A DNA stretch of 64,000 bases from Achatina immaculata (lineage: Eukaryota; Mollusca; Gastropoda; Stylommatophora; Achatinidae), in assembly GCA_009760885.1 (NCBI GenBank), contig CM019691.1, positions 26,969,314 through 27,033,313 of the forward strand. Direction: 5' to 3'. Each line of letters starts with the position of its first letter. Position 1 is the first letter of the stretch. Below are positions 33,053 through 43,599 of the stretch, in pieces. The notes below the pieces were generated by a model. The model searched no databases. It was not told where the DNA came from and saw nothing but the letters and a program-made list of their open reading frames with translations. Position numbers and translations under genes: made by a program.

Positions 33053-33450
33053 ACGATCTACATACAACGTAATAGGACTACACGCTGCATGAGTTTTGGG
33101 TGGAGTATTATTTACACCTCTGTCTAGGTTCATTTGTGCATATTCTGCTGTTGATAATCACGCCGGAGCCCTTGCTGATAACAGGGTGCAGTAAACTTGC
33201 CGCCTCCCCCCCCCCCCGGGACAAGGAACAGAACTTTGTTATCCTTCATTGTTTATTATTTTTTCTGTGGCGGAGAGCGGAGAGGCGTGTCATACTCTTG
33301 GGCCACACAGCAATCGGGGATCAAATACCACAGGACCCGCCATCATCTTCTTGGCAAGATAAAATAAAACTCCGCTCCACTGTATAAGTATATAACTGTA
33401 CACGAAGCCACTGTAGCAAAGCTGTAATAATAAAATGTATAAATTAGGGA
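33053..33450. other. Unannotated spacer
   Basis: Contains a C run of about 11 at 33207-33218. Nothing else recognised. Confidence 0.5.
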
Positions 33451-33502
33451 AAACGTAGAAACAGGTTTATTAATGAGAGCTCGTTAATTAATAAAACTGT
33501 TT
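33451..33502. repeat. Short palindromic (foldback) element, copy 2
   Basis: GTAGAAACAGGTTTATTAAT, centre GAGAGCTCGTTA, then ATTAATAAAACTGTTTCTAC: arms of about 20 bp pair with one mismatch. Followed by a run of about 14 C. Confidence 0.85.
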
Positions 33503-33960
33503 CTACTCCCCCCCCCCCCCCAGTTTATACTTAAGTGAGTAGCGTCCACGGTGATCACCATGGTAATGGCTGAGGTCATATCTGAGGCCCGCTCGTTACC
33601 TCAAGTAATTCGCTCTCATCCACTCCCTTTTCTACACGATAACTGTGTACCAGCATCTTCACGGCATCAGCTACAGTGAGCAACAGTTGGTAGCTCAAGG
33701 GAGATTAGAACAAAAATAAAACTTCGTGTCTGAAAATATTTTTCAATTTCTCATTGTAAGGGAGATAAACTGAATGTGCGTTCATGGATTACAGGGAATT
33801 ACCTCGCTTACAATACGAAAATCAATTTCATCGGTTTAGAAAAAAAGTGGATCTTGACTATTGATGTGTCATTTCATATGTCGTAGAAAGCTCTAGTGAT
33901 TATGTGATAATTTCTCCAAAAGTTACAAAAATTACAAACCTTGCACTCATGATCACTGAT
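33503..33960. other. Unannotated spacer
   Basis: Poly-C run at 33507-33520, then nothing recognised. Confidence 0.5.
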
Positions 33961-33962
33961 TC

Positions 33963-34680
33963 TTTCATTTCATTTCATTCATTTGCATGTCCCTTGCGGA
34001 ACTTTGCGTCCCAAACAGCACTCCTGTAGGCCTCTCGGTTGTGAGCAAGATGGCCTGCTGCTGATGCATCCATTTGCTGATCGTCAACGATGTCTTGTAG
34101 CCATCTTCGTTTTGGTCTTCCTCTTTTTCTTTTTCCCATTATGTATCCTTCCAATATGGTCTTCTCTAAATTATCATGACGTTTAATGTGTCCAAAATAT
34201 TTAAGTTTTCTCTCTTTAATCCTCTTTACTAGTCAGCCTTCTTCAATATTAAGCTTTTGTAATATAGATATATTTGTTCTTTTTTGTGTCCACGATATTT
34301 GGAGAACTCTTCTGTAGCATTTACATTCAAAGGCATTTATGTGTTTCTCAGCTGTTTTGTTAAGTGTCCAGGTCTCACAGGCATATGTTGCGATGGGAAA
34401 GATGCATGCCCTTAAAAATCTTATTTTTGTAGTTCTGTCTGCTCCTCTCCACAGATTCTTTAGTTGTTTTACTTTCTGAAGAGCGATAGATTCTTTACTG
34501 AAGCAAAATTGTTTTCTCTTTTCAAAATGTTCATGCAAACCTCAGAGATGCAGTTATCCGTTCTCTTAACACTTTCTGGGCTCACGTCAAAGACTTCTTG
34601 AACCAAGCTGTTTTGATCATTTGTTGTTGAGTCACAGTTTTCTCGAACAAGTGGCACATTTCAAGAAGTATTGTTTATTG
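33963..34680 (-). mobile_element. LINE-H copy 1, 3' half of RT
   Basis: Minus strand: KVKQLKNLWRGADRTTKIR, RACIFPIATYACETWTLNKT, CYRRVLQISWTQKRTN, a stop at about 34232, KRIKERKLKYFGHIKRHDNL, GYIMGKRKRGRPKRRWLQDI, then DASAAGHLAHNREAYRSAVW and FRKGHANE ending in TGA. The last codons GCA AAT GAA TGA lead directly into an AATG-type tail (TCATTTCAT on plus at 33963-33985), so the tail supplies the stop. Truncated at about 34680, before the RT catalytic motifs. Confidence 0.9.
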
Positions 34681-34734
34681 TTTTATCTCCTATCACATAC
34701 CTTTCAATGTTGAGGGACAACTAGACGTCTCGAT

Positions 34735-34862
34735 AGGGCCTGTCAGTTTGCTTCATATGATGGGGTATTAAGGTTTCTGTAATTTCTTCCATCCATCTCT
34801 TGCGTGGGTGGCTTCTTCCTCTGTTCCTACAGTTCTTAGTGTGAATGTTTTTTTTCTATTTA
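34735..34862 (-). mobile_element. LINE fragment (linker region), copy 2
   Basis: Homologous to 31040-31255. It abuts the start of LINE-G copy 1, which runs the opposite way. Confidence 0.6.
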
Positions 34863-34879
34863 TAGTATACTCTCTGGTA

Positions 34880-35520
34880 TATTCTTATTAGGAAAACAGA
34901 AGCATACAAATTTCTAGGCACAACCTTTAACAAAAGCAACACAGTAAGCGAGGAAATTAAAATCAGAGTACAGATAGGGAATAAAATATAATTTGCCTTG
35001 CAACACCTGTTAAAATCCAAAATCCTATTCCAAAACACCAAAACAACAATTTACAAAACTATAATAAGACCAGCCGTCGTGTATGGATCAGAAACATGGA
35101 ATTCAACAAAGAAAGATGAACAACAATTGCAGATCTTTGAGAACAAGATCCTAAGAAGAATGTTTGGGCCCATAAAGGATACCAACAGTGGAGAATGGAG
35201 AGCTGGAGAGAACACTGAACTGAACAGCTTATTTAAATCCCAACGAATTATAAATGTCTTGAAACTGAACAGACTATACTGGTTGGGCCTTGTAGAAAGA
35301 ACGGACGAGAATAGACAAAGGAAAATTATGTATGCACAAGAGATGAGGGAAACAAGGCCAATGCGTAGACCAGGACAGAAGGAAAGACAACATAGAAGAG
35401 GATATAAAAGAAATTGGTGTCACCAGCTGGAGAGAGAAGATTAGAGAGGAATGGAAGTGAACTTTATCTGCATCTATGAGCCTTAATGGCTCGAAGAAAC
35501 GGAAGAAGAAGAAGCTCTGG
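34880..35520 (+). mobile_element. LINE-G copy 1, 5'-truncated
   Basis: Plus strand: TEAYKFLGTTFNKSNTVSEE, IKIRVQIGNKI, FALQHLLKSK, TIYKTIIRPAVVYGSETWNS, LQIFENKILRRMFGPIKDTN, LNRLYWLGLVERTDENRQRK, RETRPMRRPGQKERQH, then a decayed end and an AAGAAGAAG tail at about 35505-35515. It overlaps in family with 36479-36935, which carries the upstream RT motifs. Confidence 0.88.
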
Positions 35521-35705
35521 TGATAGTCGTGTAACGTGGTCAAACCATTTGACTTACTTTTTTATTCCAACCTTTGCCCCGATGATGTTATTTCTTATTT
35601 GGTCTCTTTTTGTCACATTTAGTATTCTCCTTAAACATTTCATTTCTGTCGCGATGATTTTCCTTTTGTGTTTGGCTGTTACTGTCCAGCTCATCATTAT
35701 TTAGA
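35521..35705 (-). mobile_element. LINE fragment, family uncertain (E/F-like)
   Basis: Minus strand reads MMSWTVTAKHKRKI-like and MFKENTKCDKKRPNKK pieces, with the KHKRKIIATEMKCLRRI pattern of LINE RT thumbs in shifted frames. Short and degraded. Confidence 0.5.
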
Positions 35706-36195
35706 TACTGCTGCAGCGTCGACCTCAGTGCATGAACTCCGTTGCACCGGCGACGGTTCTGTAAATTAAGAGATAAATCCACAGCAATATTGTACTACAT
35801 GAAGGGAACTAAACGGTCATTCTGACAGAGCCCACATACCAGAGAAGAGGCTTAACTAGCCGCCCGATGCCGCCCCACTCGCATCAGAGCGCCCCGATGT
35901 TAGGAACTGCATTCCCTACAGCCATTCAGTCCCTCAGCCGAGAACTCTTTGGACTTGTGTTCAGGTTCAGATTCGGCTTCTGCATCACAGAAAAAAGAGA
36001 ATACCCCAGAACTGCTCCGCCGCCTGTGTCAGTGACATCTCCTGGCATGCGCAAGAACCGTCCCACAATGACGAAAAGTGATCCGTTCACAGTGAATACT
36101 TACATCTCCTCAAATGTACTCATTTTTTTACTATTTATTTATTAAATATTTACTTTTATAAGTAATATTTACTAAAATATTTCATTATTTTACTG
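35706..36195. other. Unannotated stretch
   Basis: A 92-codon plus-strand open frame (35867-36145) lies in a locally GC-richer patch but shows no domain, and I do not accept it as a gene. The 36100-36195 end is AT-rich. Confidence 0.4.
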
Positions 36196-36197
36196 TC

Positions 36198-36480
36198 TAG
36201 GGCATACGGGAGTACATGGCAATGATGTGGCAGGCAGTCTTGCTGGACAGGCAAAATTAAATGGCAGACTGACAATGGACAAGGGGGACATTGCTAAAGC
36301 TGTATTGGACAGACTGCGGGAGAATGAAGAGCGGGAATGGAAGAACAATGTAACTGTGATAAGAATGGTGGAGCTATGGCAAATTAAAGGTGCTGGCAGG
36401 AAATCCGAACTGTGTGCCAGACAACGCATTGTAAACAAGCAGCATTTGACAGGAACTATTAGCAAACGTTGTAGATTGTT
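36198..36480 (+). pseudogene. RNase H C-terminal fragment of another LINE
   Basis: Reads GHTGVHGNDVAGSLAGQAK, the last RNase H motif (GHxGxxGNxxAxxLA), with the usual final Asp replaced by Gly. It continues GDIAKAVLDRLRENEEREWK, RMVELWQIKGAGRKSELCAR, which fits the region after RNase H in such LINEs. Cut at 36480, where a minus-strand LINE-G piece starts. It does not match LINE-B closely. Confidence 0.75.
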
Positions 36481-36935
36481 ATTTTGGTGTTTTGGGACGG
36501 ATTTTGGACAACAGGTGTTGCAAGGCAAAGTGTATTTTATTCCCTATCTGTACTCTGCTTTTAATTTCCTCGCTTACTATGTTGCTTCTGTTAAAGGTTG
36601 CGCCTAGATATTTGTATGTTTCTGCTTTCCTAATAATCATATCTCCAACATTTATATGATCTGGACCATTCTGCCTCTCGTCTCTTGATATCTTCATATA
36701 CTCTGTCTTATCTTGGTTAATGGCTACTTAGTGCCACATCTCTCACGTGTATGCAGGTAGTGATGACTTCTTGCATAGTTTCCCCCACCAAGTCTATGTC
36801 ATCAGCGTATCCTAGAATTTTAGCTTGTTCTTCTGAACTGCTCTCTTCTTTCGCTTTTCTGATTACCTTTTCTAGTACTAGGTTGAATAGTAATGGAAAT
36901 AATGTACCACCTTGTTTTAAACCAGTTCTTATATA
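36481..36935 (-). mobile_element. LINE-G copy 2, RT catalytic region
   Basis: Minus strand: YKTGLKQGGTLFPLLFNLVL (motif B), SSSEEQAKILGYADDIDLVG (motif C, both Asp), then after a break DMIIRKAETYKYLGATFNRS and IGNKIHFALQHLLSKI. It breaks off at 36481. Together with copy 1 it covers motif B to the C terminus of family G. Confidence 0.88.
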
Positions 36936-36992
36936 TGGGGTTGTCCCGAATGCAGTGCAGCCGGAGTCTGAAATTTAACTTTGAACTTTATC
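36936..36992. repeat. Dispersed 60-bp repeat, copy 1
   Basis: TATATGGGGTTGTCCCGAAT, GCAGTGCAGCCGGAGTCTGA and TTTAACTTTGAAC, repeated at 49690-49750 with few changes. Element type unknown. Confidence 0.7.
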
Positions 36993-37395
36993 ATTATTTA
37001 GCATAGAACTGGGAGGAAAACTGTGTATTTTATATATGTTACAATCCAGACAGGAAATACAAGCATTGCTTGCTGTTACTGAGGTTTGTTATGCAAATCC
37101 ACCATTGGTAGAGTCCTGAGTTCATCTAATGATCCATAAAACGAAAGGCAATCCATGGAATATCATCATCCAGGTTATCTGAACGTCAATAAATTCTTCA
37201 GCACAAAAAGTCGTGCTCATAATTTTTGGGAATACAAGGGGCGTGATCTACACGAAATTTCTGACTACGTGAAATAGTGTAAATCCCCGAAGGTATTGTG
37301 ACACCTTACGATCACTCAGGTAACACAACTGCAGAATCAGGCTTGAAATGAACAATTCTCTTCAACATCGGGTCTGTGCAAGAGTGCATTGCAGT
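36993..37395. other. Unannotated spacer
   Basis: No recognised element; it may include the decayed upstream part of the mariner-like fragment that follows. Confidence 0.4.
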
Positions 37396-37399
37396 GCAC

Positions 37400-37660
37400 A
37401 AACGAAGGAAACCTGAAGTTCACAGCTGTTCCACAGCCGCACCTTCCGACTTCTGGCTGCTCCTTAAAACCGAAGGAGGTGTTGAAAAGTCTGCACTTTT
37501 TAGTGGATGCTGAAGCTGAAGCTGCTGTTCCCATGTGGATCAGACACCAACTAGAAACTTTTTTTCATCAACAGAATGAAACAATATACATCGCGGTTGG
37601 GAAGAATGTGCAGCTGTAATGTAAATGGGGACTGTGTTGAAAAAAAAAAGGTTATAATGT
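37400..37660 (+). pseudogene. Mariner/Tc1-like transposase C-terminal fragment
   Basis: Plus strand: VPQPHLPTSGCSL resembles QPPYSPDLAPSDFWL with the third catalytic Asp region corrupted. Then LKPKEVLKSLHFLVDAEAEA and MWIRHQLETFFHQQNE, and a frameshifted end resembling the YIHRVEKCVQL region. Degraded. Confidence 0.72.
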
Positions 37661-37667
37661 GTAAGAA

Positions 37668-38400
37668 AAATGAATGTGCTTCATTTTGATACCACATATT
37701 TCTCACCTACTTTGTTTATGTGTTTGTCCACAGAAAGAGTTATTTGGTCGCCATTCTCTTCATTGGGAACGCACACAGCGAAGCCAGAGCCTCTTCCATG
37801 CCTCAAAAGCACCGCGAAAGTATTTTTCTTGGAAAGGCCGCCCAGTAATGCTTGCGACTCTGCTTGGATTTTATCTGTTGAAACGGCGCCCTTTCAGTTT
37901 CTGAGAAACAAGGCAATGTCATAGTAGGTCAGGTCAACCCAAATTTCATCGCCCTTATGATCCCAAAGATGAAAGCTGGGTCGTAGTTAGTTATCTCAGG
38001 AAACTAAAGACAACCATCAAGACGCCCCTACGTCTCATCGAGTGTCAAGAACTGGGGACAAACCCCGCAGCAAAGCGATGCATGTTCAGGTTTTATGTAA
38101 AGATCTCCTGGCAGATTTTATAACTAAGTCTAAACACATGAGAGAGCTGATGGAATGTTCGACGACGATCCGCATGGATGATTTTTTCCCAAATTTTCTG
38201 GCGTTTTTCTGGTGACTGATCTCCCCGACCGCTTGTCATCTTGAACAGACACTCGACAGGCCTTGAACGAGCGTGGAACTCAAAACTTGTGTTCGACCTA
38301 ATGAATGTTCGCCAAAACCTAAAGAAGTATTTCGAGGGTCTTGGTAGCAGATTTGCCGAGCTGCAAGCATGTTGCTCGAAATTGTCAGCCATCGTAGTGA
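37668..38400 (-). pseudogene. Mariner transposase remnant with central deletion
   Basis: Minus strand starts MADNFEQHACSSANLLPRPS and continues SFEFHARSRPVECLFKMTSG, KRQKIWEKIIHADRRRTFHQ, SHVFRLSYKICQEIFT, NLNMHRFAAGFVPSS, then, in shifted frames, a GDEIWV block (first catalytic Asp) near 37955. It continues into C-terminal pieces near 37910-37700 (KRRF, FEAWKRLWLRCVRSQ). The second and third Asp blocks are missing. It runs tail-to-tail with the fragment at 37400-37660. Confidence 0.82.
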
Positions 38401-38588
38401 TCGCAGAGCGGTCTTAACACAAGCTCAGAAAATCCTATGCACAGCTTGAATACTTCTAGACAGTACGCCACTCCATGTGGCAGGCTGATTCAGCAGGCTT
38501 GAATACTTTCGGTGTTCCGCACGCATTTGTCGAAACGTACAGTCACAGCACTTACAGACTGGGAACTTTACGATAGTACCTCATACAG
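38401..38588. other. Unannotated spacer
   Basis: Probably untranslated flank of the mariner remnant. No terminal repeat identified. Confidence 0.4.
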
Positions 38589-38711
38589 TGAAACCTTGTC
38601 TGGTGGCATCTTATCAGAAAGTAGGCAAATGAAACCTTGTCTGGTGGCATCTTATCAGAAAGTAGGCAAATGAAACCTTGTCTGGTGGCATCTTATCAGA
38701 AAGTAGGCAAA
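38589..38711. repeat. 41-bp tandem repeat, 3 identical units
   Basis: TGAAACCTTGTCTGGTGGCA, TCTTATCAGAAAGTAGGCAA and A, three times without differences, suggesting recent duplication. Confidence 0.95.
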
Positions 38712-39985
38712 GAAATAAATCAAAGAAAACAAGTTGTCAGGTCAGGAAAAAAAATTAAGGCATCAAAGTAAGATAGAGTTCTTTGCCTTTTCTCTGGAAG
38801 GTGTGAACAAGAATGATTATAGCAAAGAGAAGGATTGAAATGATCACTCTTTGAAATAACTTGTTTCTGCTTCTTCTACTTATATTTCTGCTTATTCCAC
38901 CTGTATTTCATAATATTTACATTAAAATACTGATCTCTGGGAGGCGCTACCCACAGGGGCCCATTTCCTCAATGTTTAAAGGGCTAAAACGCTTGCCCGA
39001 GGGGTGAGGAGGGGTACTTCTCTGTGATCTGAGTTGCGTTGTATTCGCTCTCTATAAAAGATAATTTCCTGTTCAACACCTGTTTAAATTGGAGTAAAGG
39101 GATTAAAAGCAACAACAACAACAACAACAACAACAAACGAAAAGTGTTTTCCTTGAAATAAAGTGTGCTATTTAAGGACTTTGTCAGCCTGGACTGCATA
39201 ACAGATCTAAATAATTGGACAACTTTATTATTTCTCCTAACAAGGAACTCACTTTTTTAAAGTCTATGATATGAAAATGTACTCACTTAACTTTCTTAAA
39301 AAAAAATACCAAGAAGATACCTCAGAGACATAAAGAAAGGTAGCGGAATTCTAAAAGACGGAACCAAACAAATGCAGGCCAATTTTTCACCTTTGCTTTC
39401 TTGAGCGATACAAGCGTAAACTTTGTTCTTATCTTGGAGGCTGATATCCACACCTTTGTATAGCAATTTCTTGAAAAATTCCACCTGTCTTGAATGGTTA
39501 GAATCAAAAGGAGGTAGTTTGGGGATTTTTTTTCCCTATCACAAGTGCTGAAAGTAATATGATCCCAGATTACATCGCTGACTGCTTTGCCCTGCTTTGT
39601 TGTGGAAGGGAAGTTAAACATCAGTGATATCTGATGTTGGGTTTGAAGAACTAAAAAAAGAAAAAGTAATTCTGGCAAAAAATGTTTGCTGATATTATGC
39701 CAATTTAAGTAAACCAGCCCTTCATCTTATACGCTTACAATTTCTTTTTACACAAAATAGCTTTGAGCTGTGTAACATCCACATTAAAAAAAAGTTAAAT
39801 GAAAATCGTGTACATGTTTACCTGAATAAGAATCCTCAGCATGTACAGAGAAGAGCAGAATACTTTGTGGCGCTAGTGAAGCACTCTGTGAAATGATGTA
39901 CTCAACGGATTTTGACATCTTTCTGAATTCAGTTTCTGTTTACAGAAAATGATAATTGTGATTTGTTCAGCAGTTTAATCATACA
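38712..39985. other. Unannotated stretch
   Basis: Only a (CAA)n run at 39112-39134 stands out. No coding evidence. Confidence 0.5.
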
Positions 39986-39987
39986 TA

Positions 39988-40240
39988 ATGTGCGCTTCAC
40001 AGTTTTTATTGTCAACAATAAATTGCAAAAGTTTTTATGGCTAATAATAAACTTCACAGTTGTAGGGCAAATAATAAACTACACAGTTTATGACTATCAA
40101 TAAACTTCACATTTTTATAGTAATAATAAACTACACATTTTTATGGCCAATAAGAAACTTCACATTTTTATTGTTTAATAATGAACTTCACATTTGTAAT
40201 GGCTGTTTAAAAACTTCACAGTTTTTATGGCTGCTGATGG
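39988..40240. repeat. Degenerate tandem repeat, about 35-bp unit
   Basis: Repeated AATAAACTTCACAGTTTTTA followed by TGGC/TAAT spacers, about seven diverged units. Confidence 0.75.
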
Positions 40241-40583
40241 TGAATATCTCACATAAAGATGATAAAATCGCCAAACTGGCTTATACGTGTTATTTTAGGA
40301 ATTTCTAATTATTTTTATGAAACTCTTCCAGGGTTTTATGACAATGACATGGTGTACCACAGAAGAGATATGTCTTACATGATTTTTCTTCTTTGCGTTT
40401 TAGTGCTTTTCTCATCTCTGCCAGGAGAAGAGAAAAGTAAGTTTTTCTTTACCCTTTTATAAGATGATGATCCAATACGTTTCACTATGTACGAGCCAAG
40501 AACACAACAGTCATTCATTTAATGTAGAATCTTTGAGAATTTCAGCTGTCATAAAATAATTTTTATTTTTTGACGTTGAAATT
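40241..40583. other. Unannotated spacer
   Basis: A plus-strand open frame at 40259-40462 contains a hydrophobic stretch but has no recognised domain. Confidence 0.4.
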
Positions 40584-40713
40584 AAACTTGAACTGTTTTT
40601 CAACTAAACTTGAACTGTTTTTCAACTAAACTTGAACTGTTTTTCAACTAAACTTGAACTGTTTTTCAACTAAACTTGAACTGTTTTTCAACTAAACTTG
40701 AACTGTTTTTCAA
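40584..40713. repeat. 22-bp tandem repeat, 6 units
   Basis: Unit AAACTTGAACTGTTTTTCAA plus CT, essentially identical. Confidence 0.95.
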
Positions 40714-40984
40714 TGGACAAAATAACAGAGTCCCAGAAAAACACAGTTTGGATGGTCTGGAGAATAGTAAACATACTAAAGTCAGAAAAATGGTTGTATT
40801 CCGATTGACATTATAAAGTGAAATATCATGAATTTGTGAAGATAGTGGAAGACTGCAGTTTATTTATATATATATGCACTAACCGTACCCGAGTTTTGAG
40901 TTAGAAGTGGTTTGAAAATATTAAACTTTAAAAAAAACATGCTAATTATAAAGTCGTCAGTTTGAATTCAGTAATTTCGTGAAC

Positions 40985-41478
40985 CTGCCTTCCAGTCTTC
41001 CGAGTCTCCCACTCGCAAAGTCAAATATTTCCAGTCTCTCACTGGCACAGTTAAATCTTCCCAGTCTCCCACTCGCACAGTCAAACATTCCCAGTCTCCC
41101 ACTCGCACAGTCAAACATTTCCAGTCTCTCACTGGCACAGTTAAATCTTCCCAGTCGCACAGTTAAATCTTCCCAGTCTCCCACTCGCACAGTTAAATCT
41201 TCCCAGTCGCACAGTTAAATCTTCCCAGTCGCACAGTTAAATCTTCCCAGTCGCACAGTTAAATCTTCCCAGTCGCACAGTTAAATCTTCCCAGTCGCAC
41301 AGTTAAATCTTCCCAGTCTCCCACTCGCACAGTTAAATCTTCCCAGTCTCCCACTCGCACAGTTAAATCTTCCCAGTCTCCCACTCGCACAGTTAAACCT
41401 TCCCAGTCTCCCACTCGCACAGTTAAACCTTCCCAGTCTCCCACTCGCACAGTTAAACCTTCCCAGTCTCACAGTTAA
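40985..41478. repeat. Composite 30/22-bp minisatellite
   Basis: A 30-bp unit (TCTCCCACTCGCACAGTTAA plus ATCTTCCCAG) is mixed with a 22-bp form lacking TCTCCCAC. The 22-bp form is clustered in the middle (about 41150-41310), and the 30-bp form is uniform at the right with AAACCT variants. The 10-residue period gives false open frames on both strands. Confidence 0.95.
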
Positions 41479-41805
41479 ACTTCATCATCTACGGTGTAAG
41501 CAATATCCACATTCGCCGTGTCGTTATAGTTACTGTACAATACTTTGTACTGTATTATTTATTTGACTTAATATAGCCCCAAAGCGGGAAAGCAGTGATG
41601 ATGGCAGATCTGCTAAGTCAGACGGAAACCTTAATGTGTCTTAATTTGTAGAAACACGGGCATGAATAATTGCCGGACTTGGTCTGCTTTGTACAGTACT
41701 TTTTTTATTTTTAGTCGTTAACGAATTGTTGTAGACTCCCTATGAGCCGCCTAATTAGCATCATTATGCTGATGTTACATTTTTGACCCCCAAAAAATTA
41801 GTGAT
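41479..41805. other. Unannotated spacer
   Basis: Contains a block AGCATCATTATGCTGATGTT (41757) that recurs in similar form at 44494 (AGCATCATTAAGCTGATGCT). Otherwise nothing seen. Confidence 0.4.
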
Positions 41806-41809
41806 GAAT

Positions 41810-42020
41810 AAAAGTGAAGAAAAAAGGAATTATCCTGAATAACAAGAAAACAGAAACAACGACTACTTTCAGGAAGAAGTACCCGTCTAAATGCAGTGAT
41901 GTACAAGAAACGACCTTGAAGCACGTGTACACATTTGAATATTTGGACTCTCTATGAACGTCAAATGGAAACTGCACATCACAAATCAAGAATGATGTAT
42001 GATGAGTCAAAACTGTACTC
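41810..42020 (+). mobile_element. E-like LINE fragment (mid-RT)
   Basis: Reads KKKGIILNNKKTETTT, FRKKYPSKCSDVQETTLKHV, YTFEYLDSL and CTSQIKND, the segment after RT motif C in LINE-E relatives (KKxGLxxNxxKTExM, FKYLG). Broken by stops. Confidence 0.7.
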
Positions 42021-42789
42021 GACTAAATGAAAAAAAAAAATTATCCGTAACGAAACCCCAGACTGAGTATCATAAAACAAATACTAAAATTAGTGCAGGA
42101 CACTTGGTCGACTTGGTGCCCTAAACTACAGAGCTGGATTTAGATTTGGTGAGACCCTATATAAGCTTGGGGTCCCTTTGTTAGAATGGCACATCAGTGG
42201 ACTCTTCAGTGTGAGGCCCTAAGGCGTAGCTTGTTTAGTTTCTGTCTAAATCCAGCATTGACTAAAATGTTATATCGGGCATTTTCTGCACTGTGGAAGT
42301 AAAACGTGGACAATAAACATAATGAAGGCTATTGTTGTGGACTTGAGTCTGTCGGCTCGGACTAGAGCACACTTGGCTACACAAGACACAAGAGTCAACT
42401 CTAGGATGAGGGGTTGCCAGTCGATCTCAGCTTTCGACGTGACATTTTAAGTCGCCCCGAAGGTATTACCACTGGCGGAACCAAGTAAGATATTCAAGAC
42501 AATGTGTATTTCGATGACATCGTTTCCATACATTACCGTTGGAGCTATTTAATTTGTACTTATAGTTAGCTTAAGTATTTCCTTGTGGCAGACTAGATTT
42601 GTAATCATCTGTGTAGCTTTAGATATGATACAGCGAAGGAGCTGGCGGGGGGGGGGGGGGTGGGGGAGAGAGAGAGAGAGAGGTGTAGTAATTAACACAA
42701 AGTACAGAGTGATTGAATCTGTTGATTAAGAATGGAAGTAACACATTCAAAAAAGTATGAGGGCTTGCCATTATGAAAAAAAAAAAAAC
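42021..42789. other. Unannotated stretch with poly-G and GA runs
   Basis: A poly-G run of about 14 at 42647-42660 and (GA)n at 42667-42681. No gene seen. Confidence 0.5.
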
Positions 42790-43005
42790 CAAAGCAACAG
42801 ACTGAGATGGCTAGACAAACAAAGATGACCTACACAGAACTGATGAAAGGGAACAGACCAAGAGGTAGACCTAGATAACGATGACAAGACAGTCTATAAG
42901 AAGATATACATGCGCTTGGAATCGACAATTGGCAAGAAAAGATTAAGAGCAAAGAGGAATGGAAACATGTCTTGTCTGCAGCAACTAGCCTGAGCTGAAT
43001 TCAGC
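42790..43005 (+). mobile_element. LINE 3' fragment (family F)
   Basis: Frame pieces KGNRPRGRPR, then ALGIDNWQEKIKSKEEWKHV and LSAATSL match the usual LINE C terminus (GRPRxRW, W..KWR). Short, with stops, single copy here. Confidence 0.65.
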
Positions 43006-43599
43006 AGCTACTCAAAGTAAAAGGGATGCTCGTGTACTCCAATCCGGGGGTTACTACATATTATGTATTAGATTCCATCATACACGGTACCCGAAATAAT
43101 CCTAAAGAGCCAAGAAAAACGTATAATTTCTGTGTTCTTTGTAAGATATACGAAATTTTTTGCATATCACAACTTTTAGGCAGAAGGGGGAAGGTGGATT
43201 TTGCCATCAACCCGTTACATTTCCGATCGTGAAACATTTGTTTAAAGGCTTTCTGTAAGTCATAACAGTTTGAAATCATCAAAATGACGATCATCTTTAC
43301 AAGCAGCACAACAGGCAGTAGTCACAATCTAGAGCTCTTTTTTCTTCAAATAGTAGGCAACAACTTAACCAGGATTATAAATTTAAACGACAAATAAAAC
43401 GTTTAAAAACAAGTAAAAAGGCAAATGAGAAAAACAGAAAAATCGTTACGTACATACAGGAAGTCATGCTAATGAATTCGGGTAGACGCAGGAATGACCC
43501 ACTGCTTGAACTGAGCGGAATACAATGATATGCAGATCAAATGAAAGGAAGGAACTTTTTTTTTTTTATTAAATAGGAAACAACAGGGCTTTCGTATGG
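43006..43599. other. Unannotated spacer
   Basis: No recognised element. A T run lies at 43557-43567. Confidence 0.5.

Noticed and set aside
35867..36145. 92-codon plus-strand frame in a GC-richer patch
   Set aside because: No domain or conserved pattern; no donor or acceptor to support an exon.
40957..41472. Frames with a 10-residue repeat on both strands
   Set aside because: Frame shadow of the 30-bp units.
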